NCBI RefSeq assembly: GCF_039542035.1
Contig: NZ_BAABHJ010000041.1
Location: forward strand, 1-64,000
Direction: 5' to 3'
From: Actinoallomurus liliacearum
Lineage (GTDB): Bacteria > Actinomycetota > Actinomycetes > Streptosporangiales > Streptosporangiaceae
Length of the DNA stretch: 64,000 nucleotides
Shown: positions 51,922 through 60,345 of the stretch, one piece after another
Position numbering within the stretch: position 1 is the stretch's first letter
Layout: every line of letters starts with the position of its first letter
Program-made: the position numbers and the translations under genes
The notes under the pieces: generated by a model
What the model saw: only the letters and a program-made list of their open reading frames with translations
What the model was told of the DNA's origin: nothing
The model's database searches: none

Positions 51922-52349
51922 CCACCGCCGCTCCAGGCCCAGGTCGACCGCCGACGACGTGGACCCCGCCAGGTGCTGACGGCCATCGGGAAGTGGTGAT
52001 CAGCGCAGGACTCTCGCCAGGTACGCCGCGGCATGGATGACGCGGACCGACTGGCCCTGTGCCGGGCGGCTGCTGCGTGAGGGAAAGACGCGATCTCTTG
52101 GAGGACGTGCTCTCCCCGGAGGACAGGCGCGGCCTGGCCCCGCTGTTCTGGTTGCACGTGCTCCCGTACGGAAGAAGTCGAGCTCGACATGAACAGCACG
52201 TTCCCCCTCGGCGGAAGCCGACCCCGTGAGGTTCGGGGGCGGTCGATTCCTTTGTGCGGTGGCCGGGGTCTACATGGGTGGGAGGCGGGCCCGCGCGACG
52301 GGCCGTTCGGTCTCTCTCATGTACGCCGAGAAAGTAAGGCTGATCGCCA
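51922..52349. other. 428-bp region with a degraded transposase tail and no intact gene
   Basis: The region separates the LysR gene from the quinone-oxidoreductase-like gene. Apart from a Tn3-type transposase remnant at about 52092-52220, no protein-like frame is convincing. The last 40 bases should hold the ribosome site of the following gene (GTAAGG). Confidence 0.5.
52092..52220 (+). mobile_element. C-terminal remnant of a Tn3 family transposase, frameshifted
   Basis: Frame starting at 52092 reads DLLEDVLSPEDRRGLAPLFW then LHVLPY. In the +1 frame from 52171 the match continues as EVELDMNSTFPLG. The pair PLFW..HV.PYG..ELDMN...L is the normal end of Tn3-family transposases. A single base change in frame and the absence of the rest of the gene show this is decayed. 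No terminal inverted repeat is visible. Confidence 0.5.
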
Positions 52350-53342
52350 ATGAGCATTCCCGCGACCATGCGCGCGCTGCGGCAGACTTCCCTCAACGGT
52401 CCGCAGGACATGCGCCTGATCACCGACGCGCCGGTGCCGAGCCCCGGTCAGGGCGAGGTCCTGATCCGCGTCACCGCCGCCGGGGTCAACTTCGCCGACA
52501 TCTCGAAGGCTCACGGTACGTTCGCAGGTGGCCCGCAGCCACCGTACCTGGCGGGTTTCGAGGCCGCCGGTGAGGTCGTCGCGGTGGGCGAGGCGGTGAC
52601 CGGGCCGCAACCGGGGGCCCGCGTCGTCGGCGTCGGAACCGGCGCTTTCGCCGAGTACATGGTCCTGCCCGCGGCTGCGGCGGTGCCGGTGCCCGCGGGA
52701 TGGACGGAGCAGCAAGCGCTGGGTCTGGTCGTGAACTGGCCCACCGCGCTGGCCGCGCTCAGGCCCCTGGGCGGCATCGCTGCCGGGCATGTCGTGCTGA
52801 TCCACGCTGCGGCGGGCGGGACCGGCCAGGCCGCCGTGAGAATGGCCAAGCACTACGGTGCGACGGTCATCGCCACCGCCTCGCCGGGCAAGCACGAGAT
52901 GGTGCTGGCACTGGGAGCCGACCACGTCCTGGACTCTCTCGGCGGCGACCTCGCCGCCGAGGTGATGGACCTGACCGGCGGTTCCGGCGCCGATGTGGTC
53001 CTGGAGTCCGCCGGCGGCGCCACTTTCGCCGCCAGCCTGGCCGCGGCCAAGCGGGTCACCGGCCGGGTCATCGTCTACGGCGTGGCAGGCGGCGAAGCCC
53101 CGATCACCAACTGGGAGCTGGTGTACAAGCACCAGGTCCACATCGTCGGCCTCAATATCGGCGTGCTGATCCAGGCCGCACCGCAGATCTTCGGCGAGCT
53201 GATGGGTGAGCTGTTCGCGCTGATCGCGGCCGGCGTGCTCGCCCCCAGCCGGCCGACCGTGTACGACCTGGCCGACGGCCCGAAAGCGCTTACGGAACTG
53301 GAAGCCAGGGCCACCGTCGGCAAACTGGCCCTGCTGCCCTGA
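52350..53342 (+). CDS. Zinc-binding dehydrogenase / NADPH:quinone oxidoreductase-like
   Basis: This 330-residue MDR protein lacks the catalytic zinc cysteines and the structural zinc lobe, as in quinone oxidoreductase and crystallin-type members. It has the NAD(P) motif HAAAGGTGQAAVRMAKHYGA (about residues 151-170). It probably reduces quinones or enones with NADPH. It is followed by an EthD-family gene 67 bases later. They may be co-transcribed. Confidence 0.9.
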   Translation: MSIPATMRALRQTSLNGPQDMRLITDAPVPSPGQGEVLIRVTAAGVNFADISKAHGTFAGGPQPPYLAGFEAAGEVVAVGEAVTGPQPGARVVGVGTGAFAEYMVLPAAAAVPVPAGWTEQQALGLVVNWPTALAALRPLGGIAAGHVVLIHAAAGGTGQAAVRMAKHYGATVIATASPGKHEMVLALGADHVLDSLGGDLAAEVMDLTGGSGADVVLESAGGATFAASLAAAKRVTGRVIVYGVAGGEAPITNWELVYKHQVHIVGLNIGVLIQAAPQIFGELMGELFALIAAGVLAPSRPTVYDLADGPKALTELEARATVGKLALLP

Positions 53343-53409
53343 GAAAACCCCGTAGTACCGAGCCGGTGACGCCGCACACCGGAGGTTCTCATGACAGGAG
53401 CTGGAACAG

Positions 53410-53751
53410 ATGACCGCAACCGTGGACCCGGCCACTAAGCAGAGGGCGCGATTCGTCGTGCTGTACGACAGGCCCTCCGACGTCGACGCGTTCGAACGTC
53501 ACTACAACGACGTCCACATCCCGTTGGCGAAACAGTATCCGGGACTGCGTCGTTACACGCGCAGTCACGAGCCGGCAGCCGTGATCGGCGAGCCGTGCTA
53601 CATGGTCGTGATGCTGGACTGGGACGACCTGGCCGCGCTGGAAGCCGCGCTCGGGTCAGAGGTCGGCCGGCGCACCGCCGAGGACGCCGCGGCGAACCTG
53701 GCCCGCTACGCGACCTTTCGCGGCATGATCCTGCAGCTCGACGAGGTCTGA
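53410..53751 (+). CDS. EthD family protein
   Basis: This 113-residue protein has the EthD ferredoxin-like fold: ARFVVLYDRPSDVDAFERHY, the conserved YNDVHIPLAKQYPGL (His in VHIP) and a C-terminal strand-helix. EthD proteins were first seen with an ether-degrading P450 system and include small dehydratases and isomerases. It follows the quinone oxidoreductase-like gene. Confidence 0.88.
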   Translation: MTATVDPATKQRARFVVLYDRPSDVDAFERHYNDVHIPLAKQYPGLRRYTRSHEPAAVIGEPCYMVVMLDWDDLAALEAALGSEVGRRTAEDAAANLARYATFRGMILQLDEV

Positions 53752-53875
53752 TCGTGGACGCCGCCGCTGCGAGAGGGTCCCGCCTCGTCGATAGTGCCCG
53801 AGCCGGAGTCTGGCGTTGTCGGCGGCGTCGGCACGTGGACCATGCCCAGGGGCGCTGCGGTACTAGGCTCCCGGC

Positions 53876-54871
53876 GTGACATCGGAACTTCGGGCGGCGC
53901 CGAATCAGGACCGGTTCACCGCCGAGACCGAACGGTTCCGCCGGGAGCTGTTGGCGCACTGCTATCGCATGGTCGGCTCGGCGCACGACGCCGAGGACTT
54001 GGTGCAGGAGAGCTATCTGCGGGCGTGGCGGTCCTACTCCGGATTCGAGGGCCGGGCGTCGATTCGGTCCTGGCTCTACAAGATCGCCACCAACGTCTGC
54101 CTGAAGGCGTTGAAGCCGCGCCCGATCCGGGTGCTGCCCTCAGGCCTGGCAGGCCCGTACGACGGACCCGATCGCCCGCCGAGTGCCGTTGCGCCGGGCG
54201 AGGTCTCCTGGCTGGAACCACTGCCGGACGCATGCATCGCCCCGCCCGCCGACGATCCGGCCGCGGTGGTGGTCGAACGCGAGTCGCTGCGGCTGGCGCT
54301 CATCGTCAGCCTGCAGCACCTGCCCGCCCGCCAACGCGCGATCCTCATCCTGCGCGAGGTTCTGGCGTTCTCGACGGCCGAGACCGCGGAGATCCTCGAC
54401 ACCACCACGGCGGCGGTCAAGAGCGGTCTGCAGCGCGCCCGTGCCCGGCTGGACGAACTGGAGCCGGAGCGCGAGGAACTGCTTGAACCGACCGACCAAC
54501 GGGCACGCGCGCTTCTCGACGGCTACATCGCAGCCTTCGAACGCTCCGATGCCGGTCTGCTGGAACAGGTGCTGCGCACGGACGCCACGCTGGAGGCGAC
54601 GCCATTCCGCGAATGGCAGGCAGGCCGGGCGATGTGCATCCACATGCTCGACGCGTACGTGCTGGGCACACCGGGCGACTGGCGGATGATCGCCACCACG
54701 GCCAACGGCCAACCCGCCGCCGTCGTTTACCACCGGGATGCGGACGGGGCGCTCCGCGCCGACGGCGCCGTGGTGCTGGCCGCCACCGCCACCGGCGTCT
54801 CCCGCGTGATCAAGTTTCACGATCCCGCGCTGGCCGCGACGTTCGGCTTCCCGGACGTGCTCGCGCACTGA
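53876..54871 (+). CDS. ECF RNA polymerase sigma factor with C-terminal SnoaL-like domain
   Basis: This 331-residue protein has sigma region 2 (AHDAEDLVQESYLRAWRSY, about residues 37-55), region 4 (LPARQRAILILREVLAFSTA, about 149-168) with its helix-turn-helix, and an extra C-terminal domain of about 120 residues with a SnoaL-like alpha/beta fold. This architecture matches the TIGR02960/SigX5-like group of ECF factors, in which the extra domain is thought to sense a ligand in place of a separate anti-sigma factor. No anti-sigma gene is nearby. The start is GTG at 53876. Confidence 0.88.
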   Translation: MTSELRAAPNQDRFTAETERFRRELLAHCYRMVGSAHDAEDLVQESYLRAWRSYSGFEGRASIRSWLYKIATNVCLKALKPRPIRVLPSGLAGPYDGPDRPPSAVAPGEVSWLEPLPDACIAPPADDPAAVVVERESLRLALIVSLQHLPARQRAILILREVLAFSTAETAEILDTTTAAVKSGLQRARARLDELEPEREELLEPTDQRARALLDGYIAAFERSDAGLLEQVLRTDATLEATPFREWQAGRAMCIHMLDAYVLGTPGDWRMIATTANGQPAAVVYHRDADGALRADGAVVLAATATGVSRVIKFHDPALAATFGFPDVLAH

Positions 54872-55053
54872 CACAACGATGGCGCTTGATCAACCCCAAC
54901 CCGACCGCGGACCCCCATTTTCCCTGCCCGCCTACCACCGGCTCGTCGGCCACCTGCCACCGCCCGGCCTGGCCGTCCACCACCAACCGTCAACCACCAG
55001 TCCTGCCGGCCGCCCACCACCAGGTTTCGGTGACCGCCGGCAGCCATGGGCGG

Positions 55054-56013
55054 TCAGGATCGCTGCTCGGCAGCGGCGAGCAGGTCGAGCGACAGCCGCC
55101 ACAGCCGGGCCGCCTTGGACGGGTCCAGCGCGTGGTCCGCGACGCCACGGCGTACGCTCGGCCGATGGGGTTCGGCCTCCTGGCAGTCCTCGAAGTACTT
55201 CCCGGTGACGCCCTCGACCAGGGGCGAGGCGGCGAGCAGCACCGAGGTCGCGGCGCCCTGCTCGATGTCCTTGACCGACACGCCGTTGCTCTGGCCGGGT
55301 TCGAACGAGGCCGGGGCGTTCGTGGGCTCCCCGATGTGCCGGGCGAGGTTCGTCGAGGCGATGCGCCCGGGGTTGAGGGCGTTCACGGCGATGCCGTCGG
55401 CGGCCCAACGGCGGGCGGCCTCGACGGCGAACAGGATGTTCGCCGTCTTCGACTGGCTGTAGGCGGCCCAGGGGTCGTACGGGTGGTGCTCGAAGTTGAC
55501 GTCCTCGAACAGCACCTCGCCGTTGACGTGCCCGACCGAGCTGACGACGACGACCCGGGCGTCGCCCGCCTCCGTGAGCGCGTCGTGCAGGCCGGTGGTG
55601 AGCGCGAAGTGACCGAGGTGGTTCGTGGCGAACTGCAACTCCCACCCGTCCGCGGTCCGCGTCTCCGGTGAGGCCATGACCCCCGCGTTGGCGACGAGGA
55701 TGTGCAGCGGCCCGTCCCACGCGGCCGTGAACGCCGCGATCGACGCCCGGTCGGCCAGGTCGAGCGGCGCCACCCGGACCCGTACGCCGCCCGTCGCCGC
55801 CCTGATGCCGGCGGCGACCTTCTCGCCTGCCGCGACGTCGCGTACGGCGAGGGTGACCTCGGCACCGGCGGCGGCGAGCGCCCGCGCGGTCTCCGCGCCG
55901 ATGCCCGACGAGGCCCCGGTGACGATCGCCCGGCGACCGGTGAGGTCGACGCCCGCGACGACCTCCGCCGCCGTGGTCCGCGCGCCGAACGGAGTGGTGA
56001 GACGTGCCGTCAT
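55054..56013 (-). CDS. Short-chain dehydrogenase/reductase (retinol dehydrogenase/WWOX-like)
   Basis: This 319-residue SDR has the glycine-rich motif TGASSGIGAETARAL (about residues 32-46), NANAGVM-type VANAGVMA and the catalytic YxxxK in AYSQSKTAN. It belongs to the longer SDR group that acts on retinoids, steroids or other lipophilic alcohols. ATG at 56013 follows GGAAGG 8 bases upstream. It diverges from the XRE regulator at 56195, a pairing frequently seen in actinomycetes and suggesting control by that protein. Confidence 0.92.
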   Translation of the reverse strand: MTARLTTPFGARTTAAEVVAGVDLTGRRAIVTGASSGIGAETARALAAAGAEVTLAVRDVAAGEKVAAGIRAATGGVRVRVAPLDLADRASIAAFTAAWDGPLHILVANAGVMASPETRTADGWELQFATNHLGHFALTTGLHDALTEAGDARVVVVSSVGHVNGEVLFEDVNFEHHPYDPWAAYSQSKTANILFAVEAARRWAADGIAVNALNPGRIASTNLARHIGEPTNAPASFEPGQSNGVSVKDIEQGAATSVLLAASPLVEGVTGKYFEDCQEAEPHRPSVRRGVADHALDPSKAARLWRLSLDLLAAAEQRS

Positions 56014-56194
56014 GAGAGTGCCTTCCTGTGCTGCCGCCCGGCGGTGATCGTGCGCCGGGCGGTGAGTGCCGTACCTCCAGCGAAGCAGCCCGATCAAGCC
56101 CGCCGAGCGCCATGACGGGCCCCGCTCGACCGGGGGACCGGCAGTACCCCTCTGGCGCCGGATCCACCGTCGCCGCGCACGTACGGTGGAGGGC

Positions 56195-57088
56195 ATGGAC
56201 GTGCACCCTTCCGCACGACGCGACCGCTCCGACCTGGGAGAGTTCCTGCGTACGCGCCGCGGGCGGGTCAGGCCGGAGGACGCCGGCCTGACCCCCGTGC
56301 CGACGGTCCGGCGGGTGCCGGGGCTGCGCCGTGAGGAGGTCGCGCAGCTCGCCGGAGTGAGCGTCGACTACTACGTCCGCCTCGAACGCGGCCGGGACGT
56401 CAACGTCTCCGAGGCCGTCCTGGACGCCATCGCCCGCGCCCTACGCCTCACCGACGACGAGCGCTCCCACCTGAACGCGCTCGCCCGGCCCGTACGACGT
56501 CGGCCCCGGCCGGTGCCGCCTCAGCGGGTACGGCCCAGCGTCCACCGGATCCTGGAGACGATGGGCGACAACCCGGCGTTCGTGGTCGGCCACCGCACTG
56601 ACGTGCTGGCCGCCAACCGCATGGCGCGGGCGCTCCTGACCGACTTCGACGCCCTGCCGTACCGCGACCGGAACATGGCCCGCTACATCTTCCTGGACGA
56701 GGCCGCCCGGAGCCTGTACGCCGACTGGGAGACCGTCGCCCGCAGCAGCGTCTCGGCCCTGCACCTGTACGCCGGGCGGCACCCGCACGACCCCCGCCTC
56801 GCCGAGCTGGTCGGCGAGCTGTCCGTACGCGACCAGGATTTTCGCCGGTGGTGGGCCGACCACGACGTGGCAAGACGCACGCACGGTTCTAAGCGCTTCC
56901 ACCATCCCGTGGTGGGCGACCTGACGCTGAACTACGACGTGCTCGCGCTGACCGACGACCCCGACCAGCTCCTGGGCGTCTACACCGCCGAACCGCGAAG
57001 CCCGGCGGAGGAGGCCCTGCGCCTGCTGGCCGCCTGGACCGCCGACCCCTCGGACGAGAAAAACCCGACCACTCCGTATGTTCGGTGA
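56195..57088 (+). CDS. MmyB-like XRE family transcriptional regulator
   Basis: This 297-residue protein has an N-terminal XRE helix-turn-helix (LRREEVAQLAGVSVDYYVRL then ERGRDVNVSE, about residues 46-75). The C-terminal part has the MLTR ligand-binding domain signature (HRTDVLAANRMARALLTDF and YHPVVGDLTLNYDV-like FHHPVVGDLTLNYDVL). Such MmyB-like regulators are usually divergently coupled with an SDR gene. It probably represses that gene until a ligand binds. Confidence 0.92.
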   Translation: MDVHPSARRDRSDLGEFLRTRRGRVRPEDAGLTPVPTVRRVPGLRREEVAQLAGVSVDYYVRLERGRDVNVSEAVLDAIARALRLTDDERSHLNALARPVRRRPRPVPPQRVRPSVHRILETMGDNPAFVVGHRTDVLAANRMARALLTDFDALPYRDRNMARYIFLDEAARSLYADWETVARSSVSALHLYAGRHPHDPRLAELVGELSVRDQDFRRWWADHDVARRTHGSKRFHHPVVGDLTLNYDVLALTDDPDQLLGVYTAEPRSPAEEALRLLAAWTADPSDEKNPTTPYVR

Positions 57089-57339
57089 GCCCCGTCCCGC
57101 CGGGGTGGTGGCCGGCCTTCCCGACCGACCTCGCGGCGCTCACCCTGCCCGGTGATTCTGCAGCTTCAGATTCCAGCGTTTTCCGTGAAGCGCTCGGCAA
57201 TCCGAGGGGGAATGTCACAAGATGGCGGCAGAAGGGCCTTAGGACACAAGGGGCCAGCCGCTCTTGCCGAGAGTGAGGCGGAGGGCCGGAGTCAGCCCCT
57301 TCCGCTCGTCGATATGAGAGAAGTGAGAAGAGGCAGGCG

Positions 57340-57816
57340 ATGCTTGAAGCGGTCAGGACCCATGGGCGCTCCGTCGTGGTGCTCCTCCTTCTCGGGGCGA
57401 CTGCGGCCGTACTCACGGCGTGCGCGCATGGAAAGAAGATGGAGGCCACCACCTGCGCCTCGCCGAAGGTGGTCTTTGTCATCGGAAGCAAGCAGATCGT
57501 GGCCAGTTCCTGCAGTGACGAGTACGTCACTCAGCCCACTGAGACCGTCCGCGTCGGCCAGCGAATCAAAGTCGTCGCTCGCGCCGGCGAGACGATTCCC
57601 TTCAGCGATGAGCAACGAGTCCTCCGCGAGGTCTCCCGCACCGGTGACCGCCGGACCGCCGAGTACCAGGCGCTCCGGCCCGGCAGCGCTGGACTCGATA
57701 TCCACTATGGTCCGCCGTGTCCCGACTCCGAAGAAACCGGTGAGTCGACCTCACCTCGCCACTCCGGCACGGATATCTGTTCCCTGCTGCCGATCCGGGT
57801 CGTTGCGGCGAATTGA
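57340..57816 (+). CDS. Putative lipoprotein, unknown function
   Basis: This 158-residue protein has a signal peptide with lipobox ending at Cys28 (AAVLTAC). The mature part has beta strands and cysteines (TTCASPK, SSCSDEY, GPPCPDS, TDICSLL), which could form two disulphide bonds. I do not recognise a family. A 250-bp region upstream without a gene holds its promoter. Confidence 0.7.
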   Translation: MLEAVRTHGRSVVVLLLLGATAAVLTACAHGKKMEATTCASPKVVFVIGSKQIVASSCSDEYVTQPTETVRVGQRIKVVARAGETIPFSDEQRVLREVSRTGDRRTAEYQALRPGSAGLDIHYGPPCPDSEETGESTSPRHSGTDICSLLPIRVVAAN

Positions 57817-58008
57817 GGGCGGCTCGGCATAGTCATTTCGGTCAACCTCGAATAAGGCGTGCCCGTCCGTTTCTGGCCATAGATCATTTAGGGTGATCTT
57901 GGCGGCTAACGTGTTACTCGCGTATTTCGTCCTGCTTCTGGTGGTAGGGGGTCCAGGCAAGGCGCCAGGCAGGGCCGAGAGCACATACGGAACACGCGAG
58001 GGGAACAG

Positions 58009-59165
58009 ATGCGTCGCGCTACGTGGGGATATGCGAGCGGAGCGGCACTTATGGTGATCAGCCTGACCGCCGCCACTCCCGCGTCCAAGTCGGACAGAAC
58101 TGACGGCACCGCTATGGAGTGCCGCCAGATCCCGGTAATCAACACGTACTACACCAACTCTGCGGGAAGGCGTACGGCAACACCTTCTGCGGACTCGTCG
58201 ACGACACGCGTCTACAACGTCTATGGCGGCCCTATGTCGGTCACCGTGCCGCCCAAGACCTGGAATCCTGTCGCCGCATCGGACGCGGAGATTCAGCGTT
58301 ACGGGCTCTATCCCCGACCGAAGTCACCCGCACGGCGCAAGATCTGGGAGGAGATGTACTCCCACGTCACGTCCTGGGCCGTCCCCGACATGTGCGCCAG
58401 AACGTCTACGCGGCCACTCCGAAGTATCCGACCAAGAACGCGCCGACCTGGTCGGGCGCCGTGGCCAAGCAGGTGAAGAAGGCTCCGGCGTTCACGGGGG
58501 CCTCCTACATCTTCGACGAGCCGTCGTTCGACGGAGTCTGCAACACCGCGTCCTCCTACAACCTCTGGTCCGGCCTGGGCGGAACCAAAGATGGCCGTCT
58601 CATGCAGAACGGTGTCGACAACATCGGCGGAAAAGGGCCCAACGACGACTACGCCTGGTGGGAGGTGCTCAGCAAGGACCGGAAGAACTACCTCCCAGAG
58701 ATGAAGGTCAAGAACTTCAGCGTCCGAGCCGGTGACCGGGTGTTCGTCGGAACCAGCTACTACGCTCCGAAGAAGCAGGTCTCCTTCTCGTTCTACAACT
58801 ACCGCACACGTAAGGCCGTCACACTGGGCCCCTGGGGAGTGATCAACACTCCCCAGGGAAGCTTTCTCGCATCCGTCTTCTATGACGGGTCCACGGCGGA
58901 GCAGATCGTAGAGCGCTCCCAGACTCTCAAAGACGGACCGCTGATGCTGCGCAAGCCGCACGCAGGCTACAGTCACACCTACGAAGCCGGCTTCTCGAAC
59001 GGCAAGCAGGACGGCGAGGACTTCGCCTTCAAGAATATCTACCGATACGTCATGCAGGACATAAAAATCAATATCTCGGAGCCGGTCAAGTTCATCTCCA
59101 AAGTGAAGCACGAGGGCTCGTACCTGGCTCAGTGGAACAACAAGTGGGACCGCTGTTACGCCTAG
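58009..59165 (+). pseudogene. G1 glutamic-endopeptidase-like secreted protein, broken by a frameshift
   Basis: The first frame (58009) gives a signal peptide (GAALMVISLTAATPASK) and a propeptide-like segment ending in EEMYSHVTSWAVPDMC. Near 58390-58400 a one-base deletion must be compensated to enter the second frame, which continues as QNVYAATPKYPTKNAPTWSG and runs to 59165. The second part matches G1 (eqolysin) peptidases: WSGLGGTKDGRLMQNGVDN with the catalytic Gln, and YAWWEVL with the catalytic Glu. An intact protein would have about 385 residues and would be a secreted acid-active endopeptidase. The shift is either a real mutation or a sequencing error. Confidence 0.75.
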
Positions 59166-59208
59166 GCAGGTTCACCCGCCGGCATCCCGGACTGACTCCG
59201 GCGGTGCC

Positions 59209-59670
59209 TCAGGTCGCCGCCGCGATTCGCTTCAGGACGTCGGTCAACCTGGCCAGGTCCTCACCCTGGACGTGGTCGAGGACCTGCCGCCGCACGCTGG
59301 CCAGATGAGCGGGCCATGACTCCTCCAGGCGTGCCAGACCGGCCTCGGTGAGCATGGCGTTGGAGCCGCGGCGGTCCTCCTCACATTTGACGCGCTTGAC
59401 GAGGTCCTGCCGTTCCAGCCGCTCGACGATACGCGTCATGCCGCTCAGGGAGAGGTCGCAGCTGGCCGCGAGCTCGCTCATGCGCATGAGTCGTCCAGGG
59501 GCCTCGGACAGGTGCATCAGGGCCGTGTACTCGGAGAGCGGCAGCTGACGAGCACTCGCCATGTCCGCGTCGATGCTGCGGGGCAGCACCTGGATCACCC
59601 GGCCGAGAGCACGGATGAACGCCTCCTCGTCGGGGGTCATCGGCACGACGGGATCTCCGGTGACGGTCAT
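59209..59670 (-). CDS. MarR family transcriptional regulator
   Basis: This 153-residue protein has the MarR winged-helix fold, with recognition helix region CDLSLSGMTRIVERLERQDL (about residues 70-89) and the wing VKCEEDRRGSNAMLTEAG. It diverges from the FMN-reductase gene, and the AT-rich region between them has inverted repeats. It probably represses that reductase and itself. Confidence 0.9.
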   Translation of the reverse strand: MTVTGDPVVPMTPDEEAFIRALGRVIQVLPRSIDADMASARQLPLSEYTALMHLSEAPGRLMRMSELAASCDLSLSGMTRIVERLERQDLVKRVKCEEDRRGSNAMLTEAGLARLEESWPAHLASVRRQVLDHVQGEDLARLTDVLKRIAAAT

Positions 59671-59732
59671 GGGCCCAGGGTAGTCGCTTGACGAAGCAAG
59701 TATCTATCATGTTTGCTTGCTCAATCAATTAA

Positions 59733-59752
59733 ATCCGGTTCGCGAACCGGAT
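59733..59752. promoter_or_regulatory. Perfect 20-bp palindrome upstream of the FMN reductase gene
   Basis: ATCCGGTTCGCGAACCGGAT is identical to its own reverse complement. It lies 21 bases before the ATG at 59774, so it may be an operator or a hairpin in the leader. It is GC-richer than the flanking AT-rich promoter. Confidence 0.55.
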
Positions 59753-59773
59753 GAGCTTCACCCGGAGAAGAAC

Positions 59774-60334
59774 ATGACGAAGATCGGCATCATCCTCGGC
59801 AGCACCCGCCCCGGACGCAACGGCGAGGCCGTCGCTCGGTGGGTCTACGATGTCGCCAGCCGCCGCACCGACGCGGAGTTCGAACTCGTCGACCTGCTCG
59901 ACTACAAGCTCCCGCACCTGGACGAGGCGATCCCGCCGTCGCTGGGCCAGTACACCCAGCCGCACACCCTGGCGTGGGCAGAGAAGATCGACTCGTTCGA
60001 CGGCTTCATCATGGTGACGCCGGAGTACAACCACTCCACGTCCGCGGCGCTGAAGAACGCCATCGACTTCCTCTTCGCGGAGTGGAACAACAAGGCGGTC
60101 GGCTTCGTCAGCTACGGCTCGGTCGGCGGCGCCCGCGCCGTCGAGCACCTGCGCCTGGTGGCCGGCGAACTCCAGATGGCCGACGTCCGCGCCCAGGTCG
60201 CCCTGTCCCTGTTCCACGACTTCGAGAACTTCAGCACCTTCAAGCCCGGCGACCACCAGGTCGAGGCCCTGAACACCACGCTCGACCAGGTGCTGGCCTG
60301 GAGCAGGGCCCTCGCCCCGCTGCGCGAGAAGTAG
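59774..60334 (+). CDS. NADPH-dependent FMN reductase family protein
   Basis: This 186-residue flavodoxin-fold protein has the FMN-phosphate loop GSTRPGRNGEAVARW (about residues 9-23) and the segment TPEYNHSTSAALKNAIDFL (about 79-97), both typical of chromate/azo/quinone reductases (ChrR/YieF-like). It probably reduces quinones or other electrophiles with NADPH. ATG at 59774 follows GGAGAAG. Confidence 0.92.
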   Translation: MTKIGIILGSTRPGRNGEAVARWVYDVASRRTDAEFELVDLLDYKLPHLDEAIPPSLGQYTQPHTLAWAEKIDSFDGFIMVTPEYNHSTSAALKNAIDFLFAEWNNKAVGFVSYGSVGGARAVEHLRLVAGELQMADVRAQVALSLFHDFENFSTFKPGDHQVEALNTTLDQVLAWSRALAPLREK

Positions 60335-60345
60335 GACCGATCCGG

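Noticed and set aside
54872..55053. C/A-rich repeats (CCACC/CCGGCC) between the sigma factor and SDR genes
   Set aside because: They are irregular and short, with no repeat-spacer pattern, so they are not a CRISPR array or a defined element.
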